DNA from: Streptomyces sp. GS7
GTDB taxonomy: Bacteria > Actinomycetota > Actinomycetes > Streptomycetales > Streptomycetaceae
Reading direction: 5' to 3'
Assembly: GCF_009834125.1 (NCBI RefSeq)
Contig: NZ_CP047146.1
Span: 2,473,501-2,537,500 of the forward strand
Length of the DNA: 64,000 nt
The position numbers were made by a program, and so were the translations under genes. Of the stretch, positions 9,524 to 18,141 are shown in pieces. The notes under the pieces were generated by a model. It searched no databases. It saw only the letters and a program-made list of their open reading frames with translations, and had not been told where the DNA came from. The stretch's first letter is position 1. Each line of letters opens with the position of its first letter.

Positions 9524-10303
9524 ATGACTCTGCTCGACAAGCACGGTGTCCGACTGGCCGTGGACGAGGCGATCGCCACGGTGACCCTCGCCAACGCGGC
9601 CAAGCGCAACGCACAGTCGCCCGCCATGTGGCGGGCGCTGGCCGAGGCGGGCTCGCTGCTGCCGGGAAACGTACGGATCGTGGTGCTGCGCGGCGAGGGC
9701 AAGTCCTTCTCCGCGGGCCTGGACCGGCAGGCGTTCACGCCCGAGGGCTTCGACGGCGAGCCGTCGTTCCTCGACCTGGCGCGCGGTACGGACGGTGAAC
9801 TGGACGCCACCATCGCCGAATACCAGGAGGCGTTCACCTGGTGGCGGCGCAACGACCTGGTGTCCATCGCCGCCGTCCAGGGGCACGCCATCGGCGCGGG
9901 CTTCCAGCTCGCGCTCGCCTGCGATCTGCGGGTCGTGGCGCAGGACGTCCAGTTCGCCATGCGCGAGACCAGCCTGGGGCTCGTACCGGATCTGACCGGT
10001 ACCCACCCGCTGGTCGGGCTGGTCGGCTACGCCCGGGCGCTGGAGATCTGCGCCACCGGGCGCTTCGTGTACGCCGAAGAGGCCGAGCGGATCGGCCTCG
10101 CCAACCTCGTCGTCCCCGGTGACGCACTCGACGCCGCGGTGTCCGACCTGGCCGCCGCGCTCACCGCCGCGCCCCGGGACGCCGTCATCGAGACCAAGGC
10201 CCTCCTGGCCGGCGCCGCCGGCCGCACGTACGAGGAGCAGCGCCGCGCCGAACGGGCCGCCCAGGCCCGCCGGCTGCGGGACCTGGCGGGCGTCGGGGAG
10301 TAG
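9524..10303 (+). CDS. Enoyl-CoA hydratase/isomerase family protein
   Basis: A 259-residue crotonase-fold enzyme. The oxyanion-hole and CoA-binding pieces are KSFSAGLDRQAF (about residue 63) and SIAAVQGHAIGAGFQLALAC (about 114-133), followed by FAMRETSLGLVPDLTGTHPL, the usual site of the catalytic acid; one acidic residue there (Glu of ETSLGL or Asp of VPDLTG) fits a hydratase or isomerase. A beta-oxidation role or a dedicated CoA-ester pathway are both possible. The ATG at 9524 has CGGAGG 9 bases upstream. It stands alone behind gbn. Confidence 0.87.
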   Translation: MTLLDKHGVRLAVDEAIATVTLANAAKRNAQSPAMWRALAEAGSLLPGNVRIVVLRGEGKSFSAGLDRQAFTPEGFDGEPSFLDLARGTDGELDATIAEYQEAFTWWRRNDLVSIAAVQGHAIGAGFQLALACDLRVVAQDVQFAMRETSLGLVPDLTGTHPLVGLVGYARALEICATGRFVYAEEAERIGLANLVVPGDALDAAVSDLAAALTAAPRDAVIETKALLAGAAGRTYEEQRRAERAAQARRLRDLAGVGE

Positions 10304-10481
10304 AGGGGACCAGGGCCCTTCCGACCCCGACCCATCGGACGGACCCTGGATCGGACGCATGCGTGCCGCGTCTGTCGGCCGTCGTGTGCGGCGGTGTCCC
10401 GGGGCGGGCCCGTACCGCGTGCCGCGGCCGGATGCGGCACTCCGCTGCCGCGTCCCCGGAGCGGGCCCGGGGAACCGCACC

Positions 10482-10515
10482 TACTGTGGGGAGCGGAGCG
10501 GGTGGCCCGCTCCCC
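10482..10515 (+). promoter_or_regulatory. Probable promoter and palindromic operator of the Asp23/AmaP cluster
   Basis: TACTGT at 10482-10487 is a good -10 box. Directly after it, GGGGAGCG (10488-10495) pairs with CGCTCCCC (10508-10515), and inside this GAGCGGG pairs with CCCGCTC around TGG. The palindrome covers the expected start of transcription, so it may be an operator or a 5' hairpin. Confidence 0.5.
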
Positions 10516-10544
10516 CTCGGGCGGCTCGGAAGGGACGCACCGCG

Positions 10545-11024
10545 ATGACCGAGAGCCAGCACCGCGCGGCCGCGGCGAAACCGCCGGTGAAGCGGGGTGG
10601 CGGCGACCCCGGGGCGCGGGGCCGCACCACCATCGCCGACGGTGTCGTGGAGAAGATCGCCGGGCTGGCGGCCCGCGATGTGCTGGGCGTCCACGCGATG
10701 GGCAGCGGTCTGGCCCGCACGTTCGGCGCGGTCCGCGACCGGGTGTCCGGCGGCAGCCGGTCGGCCCCCGCGATGCGCGGGGTGAAGGCCGAGGTCGGCG
10801 AGGTGCAGACCGCGCTGGACCTGGAGATTGTGGTCGACTACGGCGTCGCCATCGCGGACGTGGCGCGGGCGGTACGGGAGAACGTCATCTCCGCCGTGGA
10901 GCGGATGACCGGTCTGGAGGTCGTCGAGGTCAACATCGCGGTGAGCGATGTGCAGCTGCCCGAAGAGGAGGACGAGGCGGACGAGGCGGACGGGGCCGGT
11001 GCACCCGAGCCGCGGCTCCAGTGA
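10545..11024 (+). CDS. Asp23/Gls24 family envelope stress protein
   Basis: A 159-residue soluble protein. The Asp23 domain covers about residues 25-140: GRTTIADGVVEKIAGLAARDVLGVHAM opens it and VERMTGLEVVEVNIAVSDV closes it. The last 20 residues are acidic (EEEDEADEADGAGAPE). In Firmicutes Asp23 forms a layer under the membrane held by the anchor AmaP, and an AmaP-like gene closes this five-gene unit. It is the first gene of the unit and lies 36 bases before the small membrane protein. A role in envelope stress is from the family; it has not been read from this sequence. Confidence 0.85.
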   Translation: MTESQHRAAAAKPPVKRGGGDPGARGRTTIADGVVEKIAGLAARDVLGVHAMGSGLARTFGAVRDRVSGGSRSAPAMRGVKAEVGEVQTALDLEIVVDYGVAIADVARAVRENVISAVERMTGLEVVEVNIAVSDVQLPEEEDEADEADGAGAPEPRLQ

Positions 11025-11060
11025 CCTCGCCCGGCCGCAGCGGTAGCGAAGGAGCGCACG

Positions 11061-11261
11061 ATGAGCATGGCCGTGGTCGGTCTGGTGGCCGGGATGGCGC
11101 TGGGCTTCGCCGGATACTTCGGGGGGTTCGGCGCGTTCGTCCTGGTGGCGGCGCTGGGCGCCGTCGGGTTCATGGCCGGCAGACTCTTCGAAGGGGACCT
11201 GGCGGCCGGGGACTTCTTCCGCGCCCCCCGCACCGGGGACCGCGACGGCCGGCGGCGGTGA
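11061..11261 (+). CDS. Small membrane protein of the Asp23/AmaP cluster (DUF2273-like)
   Basis: A 66-residue protein with one or two hydrophobic segments in residues 3-42 (AVVGLVAGMALGFAG and AFVLVAALGAVGFMAG) and a charged tail ending DGRRR. Small proteins of this kind sit beside asp23 genes in many bacteria and are classed near DUF2273. The ATG has AAGGAG 7 bases upstream. Position and size point to an anchoring or stabilising part of the Asp23 complex; that is inference. Confidence 0.8.
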   Translation: MSMAVVGLVAGMALGFAGYFGGFGAFVLVAALGAVGFMAGRLFEGDLAAGDFFRAPRTGDRDGRRR

Positions 11262-11267
11262 GGTCGG

Positions 11268-11654
11268 GTGGCGGCGGTGTCCGCGCCGGCCGGTGCCGCC
11301 GGCGTACCGGCGGGTGAGCGGGGCGCGACGGTGGTCGCCGACCGGGTGGTGGCGAAGATCGCCGCACGGGCGGCCCGCGAGGCGTTGCGCGCCGCGTGCC
11401 CCGGCGACCCCACCGACGCGCACGCGACGGTGACCGTGCGGCGCCGCGATGTCCGGCCGCCCTTCGGCGAGGCCCGGCTCCACCTCGCCGTGGAGCTCGG
11501 CTATCCCGTCGACATCGGTGTGCACGCCCGGCTGGTGCGCCGTCATGTCACCGAGCGTGTACGGGAGTTGGCGGGCATGGCGGTGTCCGAGGTGGCGGTG
11601 CGGGTCGAGCGGCTGCACTCCCCGCTGCTCGCGGACCGGGAGTGGGTGCGATGA
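11268..11654 (+). CDS. Second Asp23-like protein
   Basis: A 128-residue protein with the same core pattern as the first gene of the unit: GATVVADRVVAKIAARAAREAL near residue 18 and VRELAGMAVSEVAVRVERLHS near 97. It lacks the acidic tail and is probably a partner or paralogue that co-polymerises with the first. The GTG start lies 6 bases after the preceding stop; GTG at 11277 is an alternative. Its stop overlaps the next ATG by ATGA, so translation is coupled. Confidence 0.75.
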   Translation: MAAVSAPAGAAGVPAGERGATVVADRVVAKIAARAAREALRAACPGDPTDAHATVTVRRRDVRPPFGEARLHLAVELGYPVDIGVHARLVRRHVTERVRELAGMAVSEVAVRVERLHSPLLADREWVR

Positions 11655-12343
11655 GCGGGGCCGGCGACGCGCGGCCGGGCGCCCGGCGGATGCCCGCACC
11701 CGGTGAACGGCCCGGTGCCGCGGGCGGGTTGACCGGGCCGGCAGGGAATGCGCGGCCCGCCTCGGGCGGCGCGCTCCCGGACACCGGGCCGGCCTTCGGC
11801 GGGCGCGCCGGCCGCTTCTGGTCGGCCCGCCGGGTGCCGTCGGCGCTGGTCGCCCTGGTGCTGCTGGCCGCCGCGGGCCTGCTGCTGTACGACGTGGCCG
11901 CGGTACGCGCCCACCGCCCCGCGGCGGCCTGGCGCCGCGGGCTGGCGGACGAACTGGCCACCCGCCACCTGGACGACCCCTGGGTGCAGGCCGGCGCGGC
12001 AGCCGCGGTGCTGCTCGGAATCTGGCTGATCGTGCTGGCCGTCACCCCCGGTCTGCGGGCGGTGCTGCCGATGCGGCGCACCGCGCCCGGGGTCCGGGCC
12101 GGGCTCGACCGGCCGGCCGCCGCGCTGGTGCTGCGCGACCGGGCCATGGAGGTCGCCGGGGTGCGATCCGTGCGGATGACGGTCGGCCGCCGCCGGGTGT
12201 ACGCCCGGGCCGTCGCGCACTTCCGGGAACTGGGCGCGGTCCGCCGCGATCTGGACACCGCGCTCGGCGACGGGCTGCGGCACCTGGGCCTGGCGCACCG
12301 GCCGGCGCTCACCGTCTACGTCCGGCGCCCGAGGAAGGGGTGA
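11651..12343 (+). CDS. DUF6286-type membrane protein of the Asp23/AmaP cluster
   Basis: A 230-residue protein. Residues 1-58 are Pro/Gly/Ala-rich and probably disordered. Two membrane segments follow (about 60-80, ALVALVLLAAAGLLLYDVAA, and 115-135, AAAVLLGIWLIVLAV), then a soluble domain of about 90 residues with VRSVRMTVGRRRVYARAVAHF. This architecture is found beside Asp23 and AmaP genes in actinobacteria; I place it in DUF6286 from memory. The function is unknown; it probably links the Asp23 layer to the membrane. Confidence 0.75.
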   Translation: MSGAGDARPGARRMPAPGERPGAAGGLTGPAGNARPASGGALPDTGPAFGGRAGRFWSARRVPSALVALVLLAAAGLLLYDVAAVRAHRPAAAWRRGLADELATRHLDDPWVQAGAAAAVLLGIWLIVLAVTPGLRAVLPMRRTAPGVRAGLDRPAAALVLRDRAMEVAGVRSVRMTVGRRRVYARAVAHFRELGAVRRDLDTALGDGLRHLGLAHRPALTVYVRRPRKG

Positions 12344-12350
12344 CCGCGCC

Positions 12351-12956
12351 GTGCCCCGGGCCCGCGCGACGGTCAACCGGCTGCTGCTCGGCCTGACCGG
12401 CGCCGTGCTGCTGGCGGCCGGCGGGCTGGTGCTGCTGGGCGGCCTCGACCTGCCCGCGCGGCTGCACCTCGGCCTGCCCGGCGGAGAGCCCTGGGCCCGC
12501 CCCGGCGCCGTCCTCCTCTCCGCCCGCGACCGCACCCGCTGGACGGACCGCGGCTGGTGGTGGCCGGCCGTCATCGCCGCCCTGGTGGTCCTGGTCCTGC
12601 TGTTCCTGTGGTGGCTGCTGGCCCAGCTCCGGCGGTACCGGCTCGGCGAGGTCCTGGTCGACAGCGGTGACGGCGAGGGCGCGCTGGTCCGCGGCCGGTC
12701 CCTGGAGACGGTCCTGACGGCCGACGCGGAGTCCCTGGACGGCGTCGAGCGGGCCGTCGTCCTGCTGACCGGGCGCCGCACGGAGCCGCGGCTGCGCGCT
12801 CTCCTGGCCCTCGCCCCGCACGCCGATCCCGGCACCGTGGTGCTGCGGCTGTCCGACGAGGCGGTGGCCCACGCGCGGACCTCGGCGGGCCTGGCCCGGC
12901 TGCCCGCCGAGGTCCGGCTGCGGGCGGTGCGGCACCGGCCGGAGCGGGTGAGCTAG
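12351..12956 (+). CDS. amaP: AmaP-like alkaline shock response membrane anchor protein
   Basis: A 201-residue protein with an N-terminal membrane hairpin: segments at about 8-28 (LLLGLTGAVLLAAGGLVLLG) and 67-90 (WWWPAVIAALVVLVLLFLWWLL). A cytoplasmic domain follows that resembles an Asp23-like half (ESLDGVERAVVLLTGR ... EVRLRAVRHRPERVS). In Staphylococcus AmaP tethers Asp23 to the membrane. It is the last gene of the unit, starting with GTG 8 bases after the previous gene. The similarity of its soluble part to the DUF6286 domain suggests a common origin. Confidence 0.78.
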   Translation: MPRARATVNRLLLGLTGAVLLAAGGLVLLGGLDLPARLHLGLPGGEPWARPGAVLLSARDRTRWTDRGWWWPAVIAALVVLVLLFLWWLLAQLRRYRLGEVLVDSGDGEGALVRGRSLETVLTADAESLDGVERAVVLLTGRRTEPRLRALLALAPHADPGTVVLRLSDEAVAHARTSAGLARLPAEVRLRAVRHRPERVS

Positions 12957-13162
12957 GGCCGGGTCCGTCGGGTCGTTGCCGGGCCCGCAGCGCTCCCTTC
13001 GCCACTGCCGGGCGGTATCCGCAGGCCCTGCCGGGCGGTGGTCCCACGGCGCGTTGCCCCACCGCCCCACGGCTCCGCGGCCGAGCCGCACCCGCCCGGC
13101 CGCCGCGGCCCGTCCGGCCCCGGCCCATCGGACCGGCCCCGGGTCCGTCCGCGGCGCCCTGC

Positions 13163-13918
13163 TCAGAAGCCGTGGCGCGCGCCCCCGTCCACCGGGACCA
13201 TCACCCCGGTGATGTACGAGGCGGCCGGCGACAGCAGGAACGCGGCGGCGCGGCCGAACTCCTCGGGGCGGCCGTAGCGGCCCAGGGGGATGGTGGCGGA
13301 GTTGCGGGCGCGGGTGCCCTCGGGATCGCCGGAGAGGGAGTCGAGCTGGGTCATGCGGTCGGTGGCGATCCGCCCGGGGAGGACACCGAGGACCCGGATG
13401 CCGCGCGGGCCCAGCTCGTCGGCGAGGGACTTGGCGAAGCCGGCGAGGCCGGGGCGCAGGCCGTTGGAGATGGTGAGCCCGGGGATCGGCTCGTGGACGG
13501 AGCCGGAGAGGACGAAGCCGATGACGCCGCCCTCGTCGAGCACCGCGGCGGCCTCGCGGGCGAGCCGTACCGCGCCGAGGAAGACCGATTCGAAGGCCGT
13601 CCGCCACTGGTCGTCGGTGTTGTCGGCGGTCGTTCCGGGGGCCGGGCCGCCCACGCTGATGAGCACGCCGTCCAGTCGGCCGAAGCGTTCGCGGGCGGCC
13701 GACACCAGGCGGGCGGCGGATTCCGGGTCGGCGTTGTCGGCGGCGACGCCGAGGGCCCGGTCGCCCAGGGCGGCGGCGGCCTTGCCGGCGCTCTCCTCGG
13801 TGCGTCCGGTGACGACGACGTTGGCGCCGTCGGCGACCAGAGCGCGGGCGGTGGCGAAACCGAGGCCGCGGGTCGCTCCGGTGACGAGATATGTCCGGTC
13901 GGTCAGTCCAAGATCCAT
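13163..13918 (-). CDS. SDR family oxidoreductase
   Basis: A 251-residue NAD(P)-dependent classical short-chain dehydrogenase. The Rossmann motif is VTGATRGLGFATA (residues 12-24). SGSVHEP near 148 supplies the active-site Ser region, but the usual YxxxK is replaced by GLRPGLAGFAKS: the Tyr is missing while the Lys (FAKS) is present. The enzyme may therefore be altered or inactive as a classical dehydrogenase. The C-terminus ASYITGVMVPVDGG is typical. ATG at 13918 with CAGACT 6 bases upstream indicates a leaderless mRNA. It lies 4 bases after the GH15 gene on the same strand. Confidence 0.83.
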   Translation of the reverse strand: MDLGLTDRTYLVTGATRGLGFATARALVADGANVVVTGRTEESAGKAAAALGDRALGVAADNADPESAARLVSAARERFGRLDGVLISVGGPAPGTTADNTDDQWRTAFESVFLGAVRLAREAAAVLDEGGVIGFVLSGSVHEPIPGLTISNGLRPGLAGFAKSLADELGPRGIRVLGVLPGRIATDRMTQLDSLSGDPEGTRARNSATIPLGRYGRPEEFGRAAAFLLSPAASYITGVMVPVDGGARHGF

Positions 13919-13922
13919 GGCC

Positions 13923-15707
13923 CTAGTCTGCACCCGTCGCGCCGAGCAGCTCGAACGCGGTTCCCACCAGGCCGATATGGCTGAACGCCTGGGGAAAGTT
14001 GCCCAGTTGGCGCCCGGCGACCGGGTCGTACTCCTCGGAGAGCAGCCCCACGTCGTTGCGCAGCGCCAGCAGCCGTTCGAACAGCTCGCGCGCCTCCTTG
14101 TGGCGGCCGGTCAGCCGGAGCGCGTCGGCGAGCCAGAACGAGCAGACCACGAACGTCCCCTCGCCGCCCGGCAGCCCGTCGACGGAGCCGTCCGCGGTGC
14201 TGTAACGGCGTACCAGACCGCCGGTCGTCAGCTCGCGGCGCACCGTGTCGACGGTGGAGCGTACCCGGGGGTCGTCGCCCGGGAGGAAGCCGACGCGGGG
14301 GATCAGCAGCGTCGCGGCGTCCAGTTCCGCCGAGCCGTAGAACTGGGTGAAGGCGCCGCGCTCGGCGTCGTAGCCCCGTTCACAGACCTCCCGGTGCACC
14401 TCGTCGCGCATCGCCCGCCAGCGGTCGACGTCCCCGCTGAGCTTCGGGTCGGCCTCGATCGCCCGCACCGCGCGGTCGGCCGCGACCCAGGCCATGACCT
14501 TGGAGTACACGAAGTGCCGGCGCGGGCCCCGGATCTCCCAGATCCCCTCGTCGGGGTCGCGCCAGGTGGCCGCCAGGTAGTCGACCAGCGTCCGCTGGAT
14601 GCTCCAGGCGTGCGCCTCGGCCGGCAGCCCCGCTGTCCGGGCCACGTGGAACGAGTCGATCACCTCGCCGTAGACGTCGAGCTGTCGCTGCTCGACGGCG
14701 GCGTTGCCGATCCGCACCGGACGCGAGTCGGCGTACCCGGACAGCCAGGGCACCTCGGCCTCCGGCAGCCGCCGCTCCCCGCCCAGCCCGTACATGATCT
14801 GGAGGTCGGCGGGGGCGCCGGCCACCGCGCGCAGCAGCCAGTCCCGCCAGGCGCCCGCCTCGTCCAGATACCCGGCGGAAATCAGGGAGTTCAGGGTCAG
14901 GCTGGCGTCGCGCAGCCAGCAGAAGCGGTAGTCCCAGTTGCGTACCCCGCCCGGCTCTTCGGGGAGCGAGGTGGTGGGGGCCGCGACGATGCCGCCGGTG
15001 GGCGCGTAGGTGAGCGCCTTGAGGGTGATCAGGGAGCGGATCACGGCGGCGCGGTACGGACCGGTGTAGCGGCAGCGCGCGGACCAGTCGCCCCAGTCCT
15101 CCAGGGTGTCCTCCAGCGCCTGGAAGGGGTCGATCAGGTTCGGGCGGGGCTCGTGCGAGGGGTGCCAGGTGAGGACGAACGCGGCGCGCTCGCCCGCCGC
15201 GACGGTGAAGTCCGAGCAGGTGCTGAAGTCCTTGCCGTAGGTCCGGCCGCCCGCCGGGGTGCGCAGCCACACGGAGTCCGGCCCGGCGATCGCGACCCGG
15301 GAGCCCTCGGCGGCGCGCATCCAGGGCACCACCCGCCCGTAGTCGAACCGCAGCCGCAGCACCCCGCGCATCGCGACACTGCCGTGCAGCCCCTCGACGA
15401 TCCGCACGACGTCGGGCATCCGGTCGCGCTGCGGCATGAAGTCGGTGACCCGGACGCTGCCGGTGGGGGTCTCCCAGACGGTGTCGAGGAGGAGCGAGTC
15501 ACCGCGGTACGAGCGCCGCGCGCGGGCCTCGGGGGAGTGCGGGGCGAGCCGCCAGTGGCCGTTGTCCGTATCGCCGAGGAGCGCGGCGAAGCAGGCGGGG
15601 GAGTCGAAACGGGGCAGGCACAGCCAGTCGATGGAGCCGTCGCGGCCGACGAGCGCGGCGGTCTGGAGATCGCCGATGAGTGCGTAGTCCTCGATGCGTG
15701 GGTGCAC
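13923..15707 (-). CDS. Glycoside hydrolase family 15 protein (glucoamylase/trehalase type)
   Basis: A 594-residue cytoplasmic enzyme, the usual length for bacterial GH15 of the trehalase or glucodextranase-like group. It opens with IEDYALIGDLQTAALVGRDG and SIDWLCLPRFDSPACFAALL, continues with RNWDYRFCWLRDAS near residue 256 and has the general-acid region DEGIWEIRG near 378. There is no signal peptide, so an intracellular alpha-glucoside such as trehalose or a maltooligosaccharide is likely. The start is GTG at 15707. It lies about 30 bases after the SURF1 gene and may share its transcript. Confidence 0.9.
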   Translation of the reverse strand: MHPRIEDYALIGDLQTAALVGRDGSIDWLCLPRFDSPACFAALLGDTDNGHWRLAPHSPEARARRSYRGDSLLLDTVWETPTGSVRVTDFMPQRDRMPDVVRIVEGLHGSVAMRGVLRLRFDYGRVVPWMRAAEGSRVAIAGPDSVWLRTPAGGRTYGKDFSTCSDFTVAAGERAAFVLTWHPSHEPRPNLIDPFQALEDTLEDWGDWSARCRYTGPYRAAVIRSLITLKALTYAPTGGIVAAPTTSLPEEPGGVRNWDYRFCWLRDASLTLNSLISAGYLDEAGAWRDWLLRAVAGAPADLQIMYGLGGERRLPEAEVPWLSGYADSRPVRIGNAAVEQRQLDVYGEVIDSFHVARTAGLPAEAHAWSIQRTLVDYLAATWRDPDEGIWEIRGPRRHFVYSKVMAWVAADRAVRAIEADPKLSGDVDRWRAMRDEVHREVCERGYDAERGAFTQFYGSAELDAATLLIPRVGFLPGDDPRVRSTVDTVRRELTTGGLVRRYSTADGSVDGLPGGEGTFVVCSFWLADALRLTGRHKEARELFERLLALRNDVGLLSEEYDPVAGRQLGNFPQAFSHIGLVGTAFELLGATGAD

Positions 15708-15737
15708 TCCGCGCCTCTTTCCCGCCCGGCGGGAGCG

Positions 15738-16676
15738 CTACTCGGGGGTGGCGGCCGTCCGGGCTACGGGTTCTGCCGGGGCCGGCGGCGCAGCGTCGCC
15801 GGCTGCCTCAGTCTCTCCGGATCCGGCGGATCGCGCAGACCGCCCGGGGTCCGCCGGCGGCGCCGCGTCGCCGGCCGCCGCCCCACCCTCCGCGGGCTCC
15901 GCGGCGCCCTGTGCCGCCTTGGCCGCGGTTTCCCGCCGGTCGCGGCGCTCCCGGCGCACCAGGACGATCCAGCCGACCGGTACCGCCGCCGCGAACAGCC
16001 ACCACTGGATCGCGTACGCCATGTGCGGGCCGATGGAGTCATGGTCCGGTTCGGGCACCAGCTCGGGGGTGTTCCCCGGCGACCTGGGCGCGGTCTGCTC
16101 GATGTAACCGCCGAGCATGGGGCGGCCCACCCGCTGCGCCTGCTGCCTGCTGTTGATCAGCATGACCTGGCGGGGCGGCAGGCCCTTGGTGTCCTTGATG
16201 CCGCTGACGGCGGTGGTCTCGTCGGCCATCAACCGGCCGGTGACGGTGACCGTGCCCTTCGGTACGGCCGGGACGTCGGGGAACTTGGTGAGGTCGTTGC
16301 CCGCCGGGATCCAGCCGCGGTTGACCAGGACGGCGTCGCCGTTGCCGAGGACCAGCGGGGTCAGGACGTAGTAGCCGATGGTCTGCTCGTCGGCGGCGGT
16401 GCGCTGGCGCACGACGACCTCGTGCGCGGTGTCGTAGCTGCCGGTGGCGGTGACCCGGCGCCACATGTCGCCGTGCGGCAGGTCCCGGCCGACGGCGGCC
16501 AGGCCGGTGACCGGCACCGGCGTGGCGGCCAGGTTGTCGGCGATCAGGGTGTTCTGCGCCACCTTGTGCTGATGGCGATGGAACTGCCAGAAGCCCAGCT
16601 TGATCATGACCGGGATCAGGACGAGGCCCACGAGGGTGAGGATCACCCACTGCCGGGTCAACAGGAAGCGGTACAC
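15738..16676 (-). CDS. SURF1 family cytochrome oxidase biogenesis protein
   Basis: A 312-residue membrane protein with a transmembrane helix at each end of its periplasm-facing domain: residues 9-28 (WVILTLVGLVLIPVMIKLGF, followed by the conserved WQFHRHQ) and about 223-243 (QWWLFAAAVPVGWIVLVRRE). NRGWIPAG near 120 and HMAYAIQWW near 215 are SURF1 signatures. It helps insert haem a into the aa3 oxidase. The last 70 residues are an Ala/Pro/Glu tail special to actinomycetes. The GTG start at 16676 is the only reasonable one. Confidence 0.9.
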   Translation of the reverse strand: MYRFLLTRQWVILTLVGLVLIPVMIKLGFWQFHRHQHKVAQNTLIADNLAATPVPVTGLAAVGRDLPHGDMWRRVTATGSYDTAHEVVVRQRTAADEQTIGYYVLTPLVLGNGDAVLVNRGWIPAGNDLTKFPDVPAVPKGTVTVTGRLMADETTAVSGIKDTKGLPPRQVMLINSRQQAQRVGRPMLGGYIEQTAPRSPGNTPELVPEPDHDSIGPHMAYAIQWWLFAAAVPVGWIVLVRRERRDRRETAAKAAQGAAEPAEGGAAAGDAAPPADPGRSARSAGSGETEAAGDAAPPAPAEPVARTAATPE

Positions 16677-16760
16677 GGCTGCGACGGTACCTCGCGGGCC
16701 TCGGGACGCCGGGGCCGGGGGTCCCCCACCGCGGCGGGGCGAGGGGCCGCCGGGCCCCGG

Positions 16761-16994
16761 TCAGACCCGGTCGACGATGCCCACCCGTCCCGCCGAGCGG
16801 GCGCAGTGCGCACCGCAGTACCACTGCCCCTCGGCCTCCACGCCCTGCCCGATGATCTGCACCCGGCAGTGCTCGCAGATCGGCGCCATGCGGTGGATCG
16901 CGCAGGAGAAGCAGTCGAAGACGTGCACCGCGCCCTGCGCGTGCACCTCGAACGTCATGCCGTAGTCGTTTCCGCAGACCTCACAACGTGCCAT
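16761..16994 (-). CDS. Small cysteine-rich zinc-ribbon protein
   Basis: A 77-residue protein with Cys pairs CEVC (4-7), CFSC (28-31), CEHC (40-43) and CGAHC (about 60-64), enough for two zinc sites. It has no membrane segment. The pattern is like FYVE/LIM-type ribbons found in actinobacterial hypothetical proteins. The neighbours are SURF1 and an exonuclease on the same strand. The function is unknown. Confidence 0.78.
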   Translation of the reverse strand: MARCEVCGNDYGMTFEVHAQGAVHVFDCFSCAIHRMAPICEHCRVQIIGQGVEAEGQWYCGAHCARSAGRVGIVDRV

Positions 16995-17057
16995 GCGCCA
17001 CAGCGTGCGGTGGGGGCCCGCATGGGGCGAGGTGCCGGCGGGTGTGTTGGCCGGGCT

Positions 17058-18095
17058 TCACCCGGACGCAGGCGCCCCGCCCGCCGGCTCGACGTCCTGG
17101 AGCAGCTGCATGAAGGCCGCCTCGTCGACGACGGCCGTGCCGAACGCGGCGGCCTTGGCGGTCTTGGACGTCCGGGCTTCCGGGTCGTTGGTCACCAGCA
17201 GACTGGTCAGCCGGGACACGCTCGTCGCCACGTGCAGCCCGGCCTCGATGGCGCGGTCCTCCAGCAGCTCGCGGTCCACGGACGTGTCGCCGGAGAACGC
17301 GACCCGCATGCCCTGGACGAGCCGGCCGCCCGCCTCGTAGCGCCCCGGGTTGGGATAAGGGCAGGCCGGCCGCTTGCGGGAGGGCCGCCAGGAGGTGGGG
17401 CGGTACGCGGACCCGGCGGCCCGCTGCCGGGGCGCGGCGGAGTCCGACCACTCCGTCAGCGGCTGGCAGGTCAGCAGCGGGAGCCGCAGGTTCTGCCGGG
17501 CGGCCCGGCGCAGGCTGGGGCGGAACGCCTCGGCCAGCACCCGGGCGTCGTCCAGGGCGTGGTGGGCGCGCTCCTGCACGACGCCGTAATGGGCGGCGAG
17601 GGACTCCAGTTTGTGGTTGGGCAGCGGCAGGCCCAGCTCCTTGGACAGGGCGATGGTGCACAGCCGCTGGCGCACCGGGGCGGTCGCCGCGGCGCGGGCG
17701 TACTCCCGGGCGATCATCGACCAGTCGAACATGGCGTTGTGCGCGACCAGCACCCGGTCGGCGAGGCGGCGGGACAGCTCGGGGACGATGTCCGGGAACA
17801 GCGGCGCGCCGTCCAGCACCTCGCTCGTCAGACCGTGGATCCAGACCGGGCCGGGGTCGCGCTGCGGGTTGACGAGGGTGTACCAGGAGTCCTGGAACGC
17901 GCCCTGTGCGTCGAGTTGGTACACGGCGGCGGAGATGATGCGGTCGTCGCGGGCCAGGCCGGTGGTCTCCACGTCGACCACCGCGTATCCCTGGGGATAC
18001 CCGGACGGCCAGTCGGCCGGCGGCGTCTGCGGGCCCGGCTGCTGCCCGATCTTCGGCGCGATCGGGGGAGCTGCTGCCATGCGGTCTTCGAGCAT
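17058..18095 (-). CDS. DEDDh 3'-5' exonuclease with C-terminal BRCT-like domain
   Basis: A 345-residue protein related to the DNA polymerase III epsilon subunit. ExoI is VVDVETTGL near residue 39, ExoII HNAMFDWS near 117 and ExoIII HHALDDAR near 177, giving all DEDDh residues. After a basic linker, residues 255-330 (GMRVAFSGDTSVDREL ... LLVTNDPEARTSKTAKA) look like a BRCT domain as in ligase and DinG-type proteins. It probably trims DNA in repair, though RNA is possible. ATG at 18095 has TATCCT 8 bases upstream; an in-frame GTG lies two codons earlier. Confidence 0.87.
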   Translation of the reverse strand: MLEDRMAAAPPIAPKIGQQPGPQTPPADWPSGYPQGYAVVDVETTGLARDDRIISAAVYQLDAQGAFQDSWYTLVNPQRDPGPVWIHGLTSEVLDGAPLFPDIVPELSRRLADRVLVAHNAMFDWSMIAREYARAAATAPVRQRLCTIALSKELGLPLPNHKLESLAAHYGVVQERAHHALDDARVLAEAFRPSLRRAARQNLRLPLLTCQPLTEWSDSAAPRQRAAGSAYRPTSWRPSRKRPACPYPNPGRYEAGGRLVQGMRVAFSGDTSVDRELLEDRAIEAGLHVATSVSRLTSLLVTNDPEARTSKTAKAAAFGTAVVDEAAFMQLLQDVEPAGGAPASG

Positions 18096-18141
18096 GGTCA
18101 CTGAGGATACGGGCCGCCGCTGACAGCCACCGAACCGCCGT

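Noticed and set aside
13290..18104. A 1604-codon plus-strand open frame across five minus-strand genes
   Set aside because: Antisense to SDR, GH15, SURF1 and exonuclease genes, all recognised; translation is low-complexity.
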